Assembly (NCBI GenBank): GCA_903862805.1
Contig: CAIOZP010000095.1
Location: 1 to 7,654 of the forward strand
Direction: 5' to 3'
From: an uncultured Fibrobacterota bacterium
GTDB taxonomy: Bacteria > Fibrobacterota > Chitinivibrionia > Chitinivibrionales > CAIOZP01
DNA length: 7,654 nucleotides
The notes beneath the pieces are model-generated. The model did not search any database. It saw only the letters and a program-made list of their open reading frames with translations, and was not told the DNA's origin. Below, in pieces: positions 1 through 6,824 of the stretch (positions are counted from its first letter, which is position 1; each line of letters opens with the position of its first letter). The position numbers and the translations under genes are program-made.

Positions 1-412
1 CGGAAATATTCACCGCCCATTTCGCGGAGGGGTTTTCTGAAAGCGCAGATATAAGTTCGATAGGAACGAAGGCATTCAGCCCTGTCTGCCTTGCGAGATT
101 TATGGAATCATCGGCAAAACCTTCTTCGAAAATTGCAGCCGAATTAATAAGCCCTTCGACCGGATATGTCTCAATGATTGACAGAAGGGGACTGACATTT
201 TTCAACAGATCACATTCGACAAATATGATCTTTGTTTTGTCAATATGTCCGACTTCAATTGCAGATTCGATTTCACGCAGATTATTACGGTGAGGGATAA
301 TAACACCGAAATTCATCCGCAGACATCGTGTTGCCATTGCAAGCCCGATCCGACGTGCGCCACCTGTAACCACCACAAATTTCATTTCGCCGTTTTTGAT
401 ATTTTCTGTCAT
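1..412 (-). CDS. Short-chain dehydrogenase/reductase, pteridine reductase (FolM/PTR1)-like, 3' end cut by window
   Basis: The reverse strand reads from an ATG at 412 to the window edge as 137 codons with no stop. Near the N-terminus is VVVTGGARRIG (about residues 12-22), the glycine-rich NADPH-binding turn of classical SDRs. The GGARRIG form is typical of pteridine reductases such as FolM and PTR1. Further on are a Rossmann acidic position in VECDLL and LINSAAIF, which stands where SDRs carry NNAG and PTR1-like enzymes carry NNAS. Near the cut end is AVNIS, the strand that precedes the catalytic serine; the YxxxK motif lies outside the window. Such enzymes reduce dihydropterins in the cytoplasm, but other SDR roles are possible. 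The start is uncertain: ATGs at 430, 412 and 385 are in frame and none has a clear ribosome site. The 385 start would give the compact beginning MKFVVVTGG. The gene is divergent from dprA. Confidence 0.75.
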   Translation of the reverse strand, partial: MTENIKNGEMKFVVVTGGARRIGLAMATRCLRMNFGVIIPHRNNLREIESAIEVGHIDKTKIIFVECDLLKNVSPLLSIIETYPVEGLINSAAIFEEGFADDSINLARQTGLNAFVPIELISALSENPSAKWAVNIS

Positions 413-547
413 GAGGCAAACATATTTCATGCGGTGAACGGCAAAAACAGATCGGAAACTTTACTCCACCAGAGGGCACCGGAATTAATTTAGTGGTACG
501 CATTTGCGCATGATGTTGTCTGCAAATCAAATTCTTCAGGAAAAGAA
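413..547. promoter_or_regulatory. Divergent intergenic region between the SDR gene and dprA
   Basis: These 135 bases separate two divergent genes, so promoters for both are expected here (inference). No convincing pair of -35 and -10 boxes stands out. An AT-rich patch lies at about 481-492. A 6-base inverted repeat, ATTTGC (502-507) and GCAAAT (522-527), flanks the stretch before dprA and could be an operator, but it is short enough to be chance. The dprA ribosome site AGGA is at 538-541, six bases before its ATG. Confidence 0.4.
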
Positions 548-1654
548 ATGTCTTCAATCGACTGGCTCACACTCGCAAGGATTCAGGGAATTGGCCCGGT
601 GCTTGCCTCACGGCTTATAGCAAAGTTTGGATCACCGGAATCTGTGTTTGAATCGTTCGACATAGATCTGAAATCATCCGGTCTTCTTAATGAAAATTTG
701 CTGAAAGAATTCCGCAAGACTTCTTTTCGTGAAGCCGCAGAAACTGATCTTGACAAATGCGAAAAACTCGGCATCGGGATCTGCACACTTGACGATCAGG
801 TATATCCCAAAATGCTTCGCAATATTCACGCACCTCCTATTGTTCTTTTCTATCGCGGTGATATTTCCATTGCATCTGCAAGTCCGATGATCGGAATTGT
901 CGGTACCAGAAGTCCTACAAATTATGGTTTGACTGTAGCGAAAAAATTCTCTGCCGATCTTGCACGATCCGGCGTTGTAATTGCAAGTGGAATGGCGCTT
1001 GGAATCGATGCCATCGTCCACGAAGCCTGCCTCGATGCAGGTCGGCCAACCATTGCAGTTCTCGGCGGCGGACCGGATGTTATATATCCATTGACAAATG
1101 CGAATATCTATCGCCGGATATATGAAGAAGGTTTAATTCTGTCCGAGTTCCCACCCGGCACACGGCCGGAGGCATGGAACTTCCCTCGACGCAATCGGAT
1201 CATCTCCGGTTTGTCTGATGGAGTGCTGGTGATAGAAAGCGGCAAGAAAGGCGGCAGTCTGATCACTGCATACGAAGCGGTGTCGCAAGGGCGAGAGGTC
1301 TTTGCAGTTCCGGGGCCGATCACATCGGCAATGTCAGATGGAACCTTCCGGCTCATCCGCGACGGCGCCACACCGGTTCGCGAGATTTCCGATATTCTGG
1401 AACAGCTCAAGGCTCCCGATCTTTTCGCATCTGTCAAGCCGGAAACTCTTTCGCGGGTAACTGCACCGCCGATCGATCTGCTTCCTGAAAACGAGCTGCT
1501 TGTATTCAATGCGATCAGCGATGATCCGCTTCGCGTGGATCAGATTTCTGAATTCTGCAAAACAGGTTTGGGTGAACTATATGGCATTCTACTTTCGCTC
1601 GAACTGCGCGGGCTTATCCGTCAGGAAAGCGGGCAACTTTATGTGCGGGCTTGA
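548..1654 (+). CDS. dprA: DNA-processing protein DprA (Smf)
   Basis: DprA binds single-stranded DNA entering the cytoplasm during natural transformation, protects it and loads RecA on it. The 368-residue product has the full family layout. An N-terminal helix-hairpin-helix-like segment (LARIQGIGPVLASRLIAKFG, residues 9-28) is followed by the Rossmann-like core with GTRSPTNYG (119-127), SGMALGID (147-154), GGGPDVIYP (173-181), NFPRRNRIISGLS (211-223) and SGKKGGSLITA (231-241). A C-terminal winged-helix region (about 310-368) ends in LELRGLIRQESGQLYVRA. The ATG at 548 is preceded by AGGA with six-base spacing. The stop lies two bases before the next ATG, so translation is probably coupled to the glycosyltransferase. 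Three copies of a repeated uptake-like motif lie within the gene (750, 1091, and 1424 on the minus strand). DprA also occurs in bacteria not known to be competent, so the gene alone does not prove transformation. Confidence 0.97.
   Translation: MSSIDWLTLARIQGIGPVLASRLIAKFGSPESVFESFDIDLKSSGLLNENLLKEFRKTSFREAAETDLDKCEKLGIGICTLDDQVYPKMLRNIHAPPIVLFYRGDISIASASPMIGIVGTRSPTNYGLTVAKKFSADLARSGVVIASGMALGIDAIVHEACLDAGRPTIAVLGGGPDVIYPLTNANIYRRIYEEGLILSEFPPGTRPEAWNFPRRNRIISGLSDGVLVIESGKKGGSLITAYEAVSQGREVFAVPGPITSAMSDGTFRLIRDGATPVREISDILEQLKAPDLFASVKPETLSRVTAPPIDLLPENELLVFNAISDDPLRVDQISEFCKTGLGELYGILLSLELRGLIRQESGQLYVRA
750..763 (+). repeat. Uptake-like motif, exact copy 1 (in dprA)
   Basis: TTGACAAATGCGAA, exact. 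It starts at the second base of a codon and encodes L-D-K-C-E. A-rich sequence follows. Confidence 0.7.
1091..1104 (+). repeat. Uptake-like motif, exact copy 2 (in dprA, different frame)
   Basis: TTGACAAATGCGAA, exact. It starts at the first base of a codon and encodes L-T-N-A-N, so its repetition is not explained by a shared peptide. It sits in the conserved YPxxN region of DprA. Confidence 0.7.
1424..1437 (-). repeat. Uptake-like motif, minus strand, 13/14 (in dprA)
   Basis: The reverse strand reads TTGACAGATGCGAA, one change from the consensus (A to G at position 7). It is the third copy inside dprA and encodes F-A-S-V-K on the gene strand. Confidence 0.6.
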
Positions 1655-1656
1655 AA

Positions 1657-3300
1657 ATGAAATTTGAAATATTCACATCTGTCAACGGCGCATCATCGGC
1701 AAGGATTTTGTTCGATGACGGCTCGACACGACTGATGCACAGTGCCGTGAATCCGCAGATCGACGAGAAGCTTTTCTCTTCACTTCCACAAAGTGGAGAA
1801 ACGGTCATAGCCCTCGGAGTCGCACTTGGCTACCAGCTGATTCCTATTGCAAAGGCCCTGGGTAAAGGCGGAACGATAATTCTGGTCGATAAATTCGCAG
1901 AAGCTATTTCGCATACGGTCAACGCTACTCTTGCTGATTGCGAATGTGTTGTCATTACTGTTTTGTCAATTAGCGACATCTGGAATATCCCAATTGACAA
2001 GAGAGGATTGGTGACTGGATCAAGAATTTTCCGGCACCCGTCATCAATAAATGTCGATCCGGATTTCTATGAAGCAATCTCAAATGAACTATTCAAACCA
2101 TCACCAATTAAAACCACACACTCTCAAAAACGACCGGCGCTAATCCTTCGCGGAAAGCACTTCCTTCAAAACGAAATCACTTCGGCATTCAGTCGTGCAA
2201 TCGGCGTTCAATCAGTTTCTATTAATTATGATGATTATCCGTCGGCACTTGAGTACGAGGCTGCGCTTCATCAAATCGTGGCGATACATAATCCGGCCCT
2301 GATCATTTCGATCAATATGAAAGGAATCGACACGCAAGGCATCACGGTTCAGATCGCTTCTCGCTTTGGCGTACCACTGGTCGTCTGGTTTGTTGATGAT
2401 CCACGTCCGATTGTTCTTGCGTCAAAATGTTCGCCGCAAAAATTCGATCTCGCACTTTGCTGGGAACGCGCGTATCTGCCTTATCTTGACAAATGCGAAT
2501 TCAAAAAAACCGCATGGCTTCCACTTGCGACAGATCCTTCGATCTTTTCTGATGCGCGCCAGTCAGCAAATAAGTATCGGATCTCATTTGTGGGTAGCGC
2601 AATGTCGGGGAAATATCTCGATGACATAAAGGCTAAGTTTCTATATTCGCCGCAGCTTCAGCCGGTGATCGACTCCGCCGCTTCTCTTCTGCTTGACGGA
2701 TGCGACTCGACTGATATGACAGATGTGATCGGCAAGGCTCTTTGGTTGACAAAATCGGAATTGCCATTTGCTGATGAGCGTAATCTCACGTGGCTTGCTT
2801 CGTGTACAATTCATACAGCGAGCGCGGCAAAACGTCAGGCAGTTGTATCGTCATTGATAAATCATGGTTTGACTATTTTTGGCGACAAAGAAGAATGGCG
2901 GAAAATTTTCGGATCAAAAATTAATGCGCAAAATCCCCTCGGATATGGCACCGAACTCGCGGCGATCTACGCATCATCAAGCATCAATCTGAACATCACA
3001 AGCTCGCAAATGCCAAGTGCTGTAAACCAGCGAGTCTTCGATGTGCCAATCGCCGGTGGTTTTTTGCTGAGCGATGATCAATCCGATATGAGTGAGCTCT
3101 TCGAGCTTGACAAAGAGGCAATATGCTATGACTCGATCGAATCCTGCGTTGACAAATCGGAATACTTTGTCGCACACGAATCAGAGCGGATCGCAATTTC
3201 TTCATCCGCCCGTAAACGGATTCTCGCCCACCACACATACGACAAACGAGCAGAGGCAATACTTGACATTTTGGGAATTCAGTACGGAGATATTTCATGA
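1657..3300 (+). CDS. CgeB/DUF3880-type glycosyltransferase with N-terminal Rossmann-like domain
   Basis: The 547-residue protein appears to have two parts. The first ~150 residues contain a Rossmann-like turn, IALGVALGYQ followed by IILVDKF (51-80), resembling the N-terminal domains of flagellin-modification and MAF-like proteins. Residues ~160-540 look like a DUF3880 plus 'Glyco_trans_1_2' (CgeB-like) GT-B fold: LVVWFVDDPR (241-250), WLPLATDP (287-294), ISFVGS (309-314), LTIFGD (405-410) and the nucleotide-sugar site region VNQRVFDVPIAGGFLLSD (456-473). Such enzymes transfer sugars to surface polysaccharide or protein; donor and acceptor cannot be read here. No signal peptide or membrane segment is evident, so it should be cytoplasmic. 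I chose the ATG at 1657, two bases after the dprA stop. A TTG at 1651 overlapping that stop is possible, and neither start has a strong ribosome site. The gene overlaps the next by ATGA. Confidence 0.82.
   Translation: MKFEIFTSVNGASSARILFDDGSTRLMHSAVNPQIDEKLFSSLPQSGETVIALGVALGYQLIPIAKALGKGGTIILVDKFAEAISHTVNATLADCECVVITVLSISDIWNIPIDKRGLVTGSRIFRHPSSINVDPDFYEAISNELFKPSPIKTTHSQKRPALILRGKHFLQNEITSAFSRAIGVQSVSINYDDYPSALEYEAALHQIVAIHNPALIISINMKGIDTQGITVQIASRFGVPLVVWFVDDPRPIVLASKCSPQKFDLALCWERAYLPYLDKCEFKKTAWLPLATDPSIFSDARQSANKYRISFVGSAMSGKYLDDIKAKFLYSPQLQPVIDSAASLLLDGCDSTDMTDVIGKALWLTKSELPFADERNLTWLASCTIHTASAAKRQAVVSSLINHGLTIFGDKEEWRKIFGSKINAQNPLGYGTELAAIYASSSINLNITSSQMPSAVNQRVFDVPIAGGFLLSDDQSDMSELFELDKEAICYDSIESCVDKSEYFVAHESERIAISSSARKRILAHHTYDKRAEAILDILGIQYGDIS
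1672..1685 (-). repeat. Uptake-like motif, minus strand, 12/14 (start of glycosyltransferase)
   Basis: The reverse strand reads TTGACAGATGTGAA, sharing the G at position 7 with the 1424 copy and differing at one further base. Confidence 0.45.
1963..2000. repeat. Perfect 9-base inverted repeat inside the glycosyltransferase gene
   Basis: TTGTCAATT (1963-1971) and AATTGACAA (1992-2000) are exact reverse complements separated by 20 bases. Each arm contains the TTGACA core that is over-represented in the window, so the pair is probably two oppositely oriented core copies rather than a terminator; no T-tract follows. It lies inside a coding region. Confidence 0.5.
2486..2499 (+). repeat. Uptake-like motif, exact copy 3 (in glycosyltransferase)
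   Basis: TTGACAAATGCGAA, exact, followed by an A-rich run. It encodes L-D-K-C-E in a protein unrelated to DprA. Confidence 0.7.
2746..2760 (+). repeat. Second-flavour motif TTGACAAAATCGGAA (in glycosyltransferase)
   Basis: This variant shares its first 14 bases with the copy at 5956 and differs by one base of length from the copy at 3149. It encodes L-T-K-S, a frame unlike the L-D-K copies. Confidence 0.45.
3149..3162 (+). repeat. Intermediate motif TTGACAAATCGGAA (in glycosyltransferase)
   Basis: It matches the main consensus at 12 of 14 positions, with GC swapped to CG in the middle, and is one base shorter than the second flavour. It links the two forms. Confidence 0.5.
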
Positions 3301-3557
3301 TCATTGCAGACAAAAAGATTATGCCACAGATAGTTTTCAGCGCCCGCCACGGTGACTATGCCGAAGCATCATCATTACTCAATCGGCTCATGCTCGATAT
3401 TTCAAAGTCGCTATCATCCGGAAAAATTAGTCCGACTGAAATGAATTCTGTTCTTCAGATTCTCCAGAACATTTTCGCCGCACAAAAATCTCAGGACTGG
3501 GTACGAATCGCCGACATCATCGAGTTTGATCTGACAAAGATCGGCCAAACTGCCTGA
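3297..3557 (+). CDS. Small uncharacterised, probably all-helical protein coupled to the glycosyltransferase
   Basis: This 86-residue protein starts at an ATG that overlaps the glycosyltransferase stop (ATGA at 3297-3300). GGAG at 3286-3289 lies seven bases upstream, which supports the start and translational coupling. I do not recognise the family firmly. The sequence is rich in helix formers, with three likely amphipathic helices: GDYAEASSLLNRLMLDISKS, a stretch around MNSVLQILQNIFAAQ, and DWVRIADIIEFDL near the C-terminus. It has no cysteines, signal peptide or membrane segment, so a cytoplasmic partner or adaptor of the glycosyltransferase is a reasonable inference. The pattern 'AAQKSQDWVRIADIIEFDL' vaguely recalls small helical proteins encoded beside flagellar glycosylation genes, but this is from memory and would need a profile search. 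ilvD follows after 54 bases. Confidence 0.72.
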   Translation: MIIADKKIMPQIVFSARHGDYAEASSLLNRLMLDISKSLSSGKISPTEMNSVLQILQNIFAAQKSQDWVRIADIIEFDLTKIGQTA

Positions 3558-3598
3558 TTGTATTTTCTGTTCCGTTAGAAAAATCTACCACGAGTGAC

Positions 3599-3614
3599 AA
3601 AGGAGAATTATATG
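3599..3614 (+). promoter_or_regulatory. Strong ribosome binding site that fixes the ilvD start
   Basis: AAAGGAG (3599-3605) stands six bases before ATG 3612, a near-ideal spacing. The in-frame GTG at 3594 lies upstream of this site and would place it inside the coding region, so the ATG is the better start. Confidence 0.8.
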
Positions 3615-5447
3615 AAACTTCGTTCGCATACCACTACACAGGGACGTCTCATGGCCGGCGCCCGCGGACTCTGGCGCGCCAATGGAATGACAGAAGAACA
3701 GATCGGCAAGCCGGTCATCGCAATTGCTAATTCGTTCACGCAGTTTGTTCCGGGCCACGTTCATCTGCACGATGTCGGGCAGAAGGTGAAAGCCGCAATT
3801 GAAGCGCAGGGATGCTTCGCCGCAGAGTTCGATACAATCGCAATCGACGACGGCATCGCAATGGGCCACGACGGAATGCTCTATTCCCTTCCGTCAAGAG
3901 AGATCATTGCCGACAGCGTTGAATACATGGTGAACGCTCACAAAGCCGACGCGCTGGTCTGCATACCAAACTGCGACAAGATCGTTCCCGGAATGCTCAT
4001 GGCCGCGATGCGCCTGAACATACCGACCATCTTCGTTTCGGGCGGGCCTATGGAAGCAGGCGTCGTTCGCGGCGAGAAGTACGACCTGATCGATGCGATG
4101 GTCATGGCCGCCGATAAATCAGTCAGCGACGATCTACTCGCCGATGTCGAGCGCAGCGCCTGCCCAACATGCGGTTCATGCTCCGGCATGTTCACAGCCA
4201 ACTCTATGAACTGCCTCTGCGAAGCACTCGGACTCGCTTTACCCGGCAACGGAACGCTCGTCGCAACACACGAATTCCGCAGCGAACTTTTCGAAAAAGC
4301 TGCCAAACGAATCGTCGAAATGACCTACGCGTGGTACCGTGACGGCGACGCATCGATCCTTCCAAAGAGCATCGCAACTCGCGCCGCGTTCATGAACGCA
4401 ATGAGCCTCGACATCGCAATGGGTGGATCGACAAACACAGTGTTGCATCTACTCGCCGTTGCACATCAGGCCGGCGTAGATTTTTCTATGCACGACATGG
4501 ATCTGCTTTCGCGCAAGGTTCCGTGCCTCTGCAAAGTCGCGCCGAACACGAAGAAATATCATATCGAAGATGTTCATCGCGCCGGTGGAATCATCGGAAT
4601 CCTTGGCGAACTCGACCGCGCCGGTCTGCTTGATACAAGCGTTCCCCGTGTCGATTTCAAAACGCTTGGCGAAGCACTTGACAAATGCGACATAGCCCGT
4701 CCGACAGCGACTGACGAAGCGAAGCAGCTTTACAAAGCGGCACCGGCTCACAGCGGGCGCAATCTGAAAATGGCTTCGCAAAATACCATGTTTGAATCAA
4801 ACGATCTCGACAGAAAAGAAGGCTGCATCCGCGAAGTCGCAAGCGCCTACACCAAAGACGGCGGGCTCGCCGTGCTCTTTGGAAACATTGCCCAAAACGG
4901 TTGTATAGTCAAGACCGCCGGTGTTGATGAATCAATATTCAACTTCAGCGGGACCGCCCGTGTCTTCGACTCACAAGACGCCGCATGCGAAGGAATCCTC
5001 GGCGGAAAAGTTGCGGCAGGCGACATCGTTGTGATCCGCTACGAAGGTCCCAAAGGCGGCCCCGGCATGCAGGAAATGCTCTATCCAACGAGCTACATCA
5101 AGTCGATGCATCTTGGCAAAGAGTGCGCGCTCATAACCGACGGTCGTTTCTCTGGTGGCACTTCCGGATTGTCAATCGGTCATATCTCGCCAGAGGCCGC
5201 GGCTGGTGGTGCGATTGCCTTGATCAGAGATAACGATGTCATAGAGATCTCGATTCCCAATCGATCAATAAATCTGAAACTTTCTGATGCCGAACTTGCG
5301 CAAAGAAAAATTCAGGAAGATGCGAAGGGGAAGAAAGCGTTCAAGCCAGTTGACAGAGTGCGAGTGATTTCAGAGTCGCTGAGGGCTTATGCGATGATGG
5401 CAAGTTCGGCGGATATGGGGGCGGTTAGGATTGTTCCGGAAGACTGA
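3612..5447 (+). CDS. ilvD: Dihydroxy-acid dehydratase
   Basis: IlvD dehydrates 2,3-dihydroxy-isovalerate and 2,3-dihydroxy-3-methylvalerate to the 2-keto acids in valine, isoleucine and leucine synthesis (cytoplasmic). The 611-residue product matches E. coli IlvD in length (616) and in nearly every motif: [20 protein letters not shown] (78-97), [12 protein letters not shown] (117-128, with an Fe-S cysteine and the Mg-site lysine), [20 protein letters not shown] (182-201, second cluster cysteine), [45 protein letters not shown] and [10 protein letters not shown] (510-519, catalytic serine region). Around residue 40 it has [13 protein letters not shown], without the cysteine that [2Fe-2S] DHADs carry there. 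This places it with the E. coli-like, oxygen-sensitive [4Fe-4S] form (inference from family knowledge). No other ilv gene is in the window. The gene is visibly more GC-rich than its neighbours, with GC-ending codons, which may reflect high expression. Confidence 0.98.
   Translation: MKLRSHTTTQGRLMAGARGLWRANGMTEEQIGKPVIAIANSFTQFVPGHVHLHDVGQKVKAAIEAQGCFAAEFDTIAIDDGIAMGHDGMLYSLPSREIIADSVEYMVNAHKADALVCIPNCDKIVPGMLMAAMRLNIPTIFVSGGPMEAGVVRGEKYDLIDAMVMAADKSVSDDLLADVERSACPTCGSCSGMFTANSMNCLCEALGLALPGNGTLVATHEFRSELFEKAAKRIVEMTYAWYRDGDASILPKSIATRAAFMNAMSLDIAMGGSTNTVLHLLAVAHQAGVDFSMHDMDLLSRKVPCLCKVAPNTKKYHIEDVHRAGGIIGILGELDRAGLLDTSVPRVDFKTLGEALDKCDIARPTATDEAKQLYKAAPAHSGRNLKMASQNTMFESNDLDRKEGCIREVASAYTKDGGLAVLFGNIAQNGCIVKTAGVDESIFNFSGTARVFDSQDAACEGILGGKVAAGDIVVIRYEGPKGGPGMQEMLYPTSYIKSMHLGKECALITDGRFSGGTSGLSIGHISPEAAAGGAIALIRDNDVIEISIPNRSINLKLSDAELAQRKIQEDAKGKKAFKPVDRVRVISESLRAYAMMASSADMGAVRIVPED
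4678..4691 (+). repeat. Uptake-like motif, 13/14 (in ilvD)
   Basis: TTGACAAATGCGAC differs from the consensus only at the last base. It encodes L-D-K-C-D in a part of IlvD that is variable between species (by comparison with remembered E. coli IlvD), where the sequence is free to take the motif. Confidence 0.65.
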
Positions 5448-5476
5448 ATTTCCTGCAAATAAAAAGAATAAGAAGG

Positions 5477-5495
5477 AAGGGGTTAGCCACCCCTT
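5477..5495 (-). terminator. Hairpin facing the minus strand
   Basis: AAGGGGT (5477-5483) pairs perfectly with ACCCCTT (5489-5495) around a five-base loop. On the minus strand it is followed by a T-rich run (complement of the A-rich 5459-5476), as in an intrinsic terminator. No minus-strand gene precedes it here, so its role is unclear. An alternative hairpin, CTTAG/CTAAG (5493-5507), competes for the right arm. Confidence 0.35.
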
Positions 5496-5542
5496 AGACC
5501 CGCTAAGGAAAATGTGACCCAAACACCCCCGCCTGTCGGCGC

Positions 5543-5570
5543 GCCCTTGCACAGGGCTTTGTATTTTCAC
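5543..5570 (+). terminator. Possible intrinsic terminator after ilvD
   Basis: GCCCT (5543-5547) pairs with AGGGC (5553-5557) around TGCAC, followed by the T-rich TTTGTATTTT. The stem is only five base pairs and the T-tract is interrupted, so it is a modest candidate. It lies about 95 bases after the ilvD stop and would separate ilvD from the ATP-grasp operon. Confidence 0.42.
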
Positions 5571-5642
5571 TGGTACGGGCAATAGCTTCCTTTGATTTGA
5601 GACTTAAAATCCCAAAGCAATAATTGACAAACGGGAGTGATC

Positions 5643-6824
5643 TTGGGAAGATTATTTTATCTGGATGCGCTGGCGGGTTCGAATGATTGCAGTCTCTCGA
5701 AGCGGCGGCTGGCCAATGAACTTACGCCACTTTTTATTTGGCTTGGCAGAAAGAAAGATCGCGTTTTGTCGCGAGTGAAATTTGCGGAAGACCCGATGTA
5801 TCTGTTTCCTGAAATTGCCGACGACTTTCCATCAATTGTTGAAGACGGATATGATTGCAACGGGTTTTCACCTGTTGCTTGGTCGTCAACTTTAGAGAGC
5901 ATAAAAACATTCGCATCATGTAAAGTAGAATTTAAAGCATGTTACAGATCGGTAATTGACAAAATCGGAGGTCGCGTCTTCCGGTTTGAAATCGCAGATA
6001 AATATGGACTGAAAATTCCCGATTCTATCCTTTGTGAAAAACGTGACGATGTCATTTCTGCGATCATGAAAATTCGCACCTGTCAATCTGTAATCAAACC
6101 GATGAACACCAGTGCTGGTGCGGGTTTCGTCCATATAAGACCAGCGCATGATCTCACAGAATTGAAGATCATTTCCGAAAAGATAATGAAGGGAAACGAT
6201 TGCGTTCTTGTCGAACCATGGCTCGATAGAATTGCCGACCTGTCAAGCGCAGTAGAATTGTCATCTGATGGAAAAATCATTTCACTTCATCATCAAAGAA
6301 ACATGACCAGCCGCGCCGGAGCCTACTGGGGCAATCTCATTTCAGATAATGATCCGCTTGTCCAGCGCTACGAAAAGCAAATGACAGAGGCTGTCAAATC
6401 TGCATGTGCAGAAATTTTTTCAGCAGGATATTTCGGATCTGTTGGCTTCGACCACTTTGTTTACCAGTTTGACAAAGAGGTGAAATTGGCCGCCGCCATA
6501 GACATCAATCCACGTATGACAATGGCAATGCTCGCCCGACAGATCCGTGATCGGTTAGCGCCATCATCATCAATGATCTTCCGCTTCATTTCCCGCAAGC
6601 GACATCGCGTTCCTCCAAGCATGGGTGATTTGAGAAGTCAAATTGGAGATATGCTTTTCGATGGAGGCAGAGGCGTGACCCCTCTGTCTCCAACTCGAAT
6701 CCGCCATAACAATGAACCTGATTTCATTCAGCCATTCAGATCTGCATATGCGGTTTTTGGGCGCGACATTGATGAAGTAATATCCATAGATGCCGCCTTC
6801 AAGGAATTGGTTTCGAATGGTTGA
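5643..6824 (+). CDS. ATP-grasp superfamily carboxylate ligase-like protein, substrate unknown
   Basis: The 393-residue product reads as an ATP-grasp enzyme, a fold that joins a carboxylate to an amine or other nucleophile through an acyl-phosphate. A divergent N-terminal region (1-105) is followed by a central domain with the ATP-binding lysine and flexible glycine/alanine loop in VIKPMNTSAGAGFVHI (150-165). The hinge/adenine region VLVEPWLDR is at 188-196. The catalytic part has SVGFDHFVY (266-274) and AAIDINPRMTMAML (284-297), where D287, N289 and R291 match the usual metal- and phosphate-binding D/E-x-N-x-R pattern. No signal peptide or membrane segment is seen. I prefer the TTG start at 5643, because GGAG at 5634-5637 is five bases upstream. 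A GTG at 5637 would overlap that site and adds two residues. It heads the operon with the methyltransferase. No close named family is recognised. Confidence 0.78.
   Translation: MGRLFYLDALAGSNDCSLSKRRLANELTPLFIWLGRKKDRVLSRVKFAEDPMYLFPEIADDFPSIVEDGYDCNGFSPVAWSSTLESIKTFASCKVEFKACYRSVIDKIGGRVFRFEIADKYGLKIPDSILCEKRDDVISAIMKIRTCQSVIKPMNTSAGAGFVHIRPAHDLTELKIISEKIMKGNDCVLVEPWLDRIADLSSAVELSSDGKIISLHHQRNMTSRAGAYWGNLISDNDPLVQRYEKQMTEAVKSACAEIFSAGYFGSVGFDHFVYQFDKEVKLAAAIDINPRMTMAMLARQIRDRLAPSSSMIFRFISRKRHRVPPSMGDLRSQIGDMLFDGGRGVTPLSPTRIRHNNEPDFIQPFRSAYAVFGRDIDEVISIDAAFKELVSNG
5956..5969 (+). repeat. Second-flavour motif TTGACAAAATCGGA (in ATP-grasp gene)
   Basis: Identical over 14 bases to the copy at 2746 but in another reading frame (I-D-K-I-G against L-T-K-S). 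Confidence 0.45.
6073..6086 (-). repeat. Uptake-like motif, minus strand, 12/14 (in ATP-grasp gene)
   Basis: The reverse strand reads TTGACAGGTGCGAA, differing only at positions 7 and 8. It encodes I-R-T-C-Q on the gene strand. Confidence 0.45.

Larger units (their letters stand above)
5448..5642. other. Gene-free spacer between ilvD and the ATP-grasp gene
   Basis: No coding region is supported in these 195 bases. From left to right they hold a purine-rich A tract (5459-5476), a G/C-rich hairpin (5477-5495), a C-rich stretch with the palindrome GGCGCGCC (5538-5545), a hairpin with a T-rich tail (5543-5570), and a copy of the TTGACAAA core (5624-5631) just before the next ribosome site. The composition differs sharply from the flanking genes. 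A promoter for the downstream operon should be here, but none is obvious. Confidence 0.55.

Noticed and set aside
502..527. ATTTGC/GCAAAT inverted repeat before dprA as an operator
   Set aside because: Six-base arms with a 14-base spacer are easily found by chance; kept only as a note in the intergenic entry.
285..1021. Minus-strand open frames at 285-557, 583-786 and 674-1021
   Set aside because: They lie over the SDR gene, spacer or dprA, whose products are well supported; the translations show no recognisable domains and are shadows.
1651..1656. TTG start for the glycosyltransferase
   Set aside because: No ribosome site favours it over the ATG two codons later; the difference is two residues.
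3594..3611. Upstream GTG start for ilvD
   Set aside because: The strong AAAGGAG site lies downstream of this GTG and at ideal distance from the ATG at 3612; family members also begin close to that ATG.
5493..5507. CTTAG/CTAAG hairpin as an attenuator
   Set aside because: The stem is weak and there is no leader peptide or T-tract; it merely overlaps the stronger hairpin at 5477-5495.
5637..5642. GTG start for the ATP-grasp gene
   Set aside because: Its first base overlaps the GGAG ribosome site, leaving no spacer; the TTG at 5643 has a five-base spacer. It remains possible and changes only two residues.
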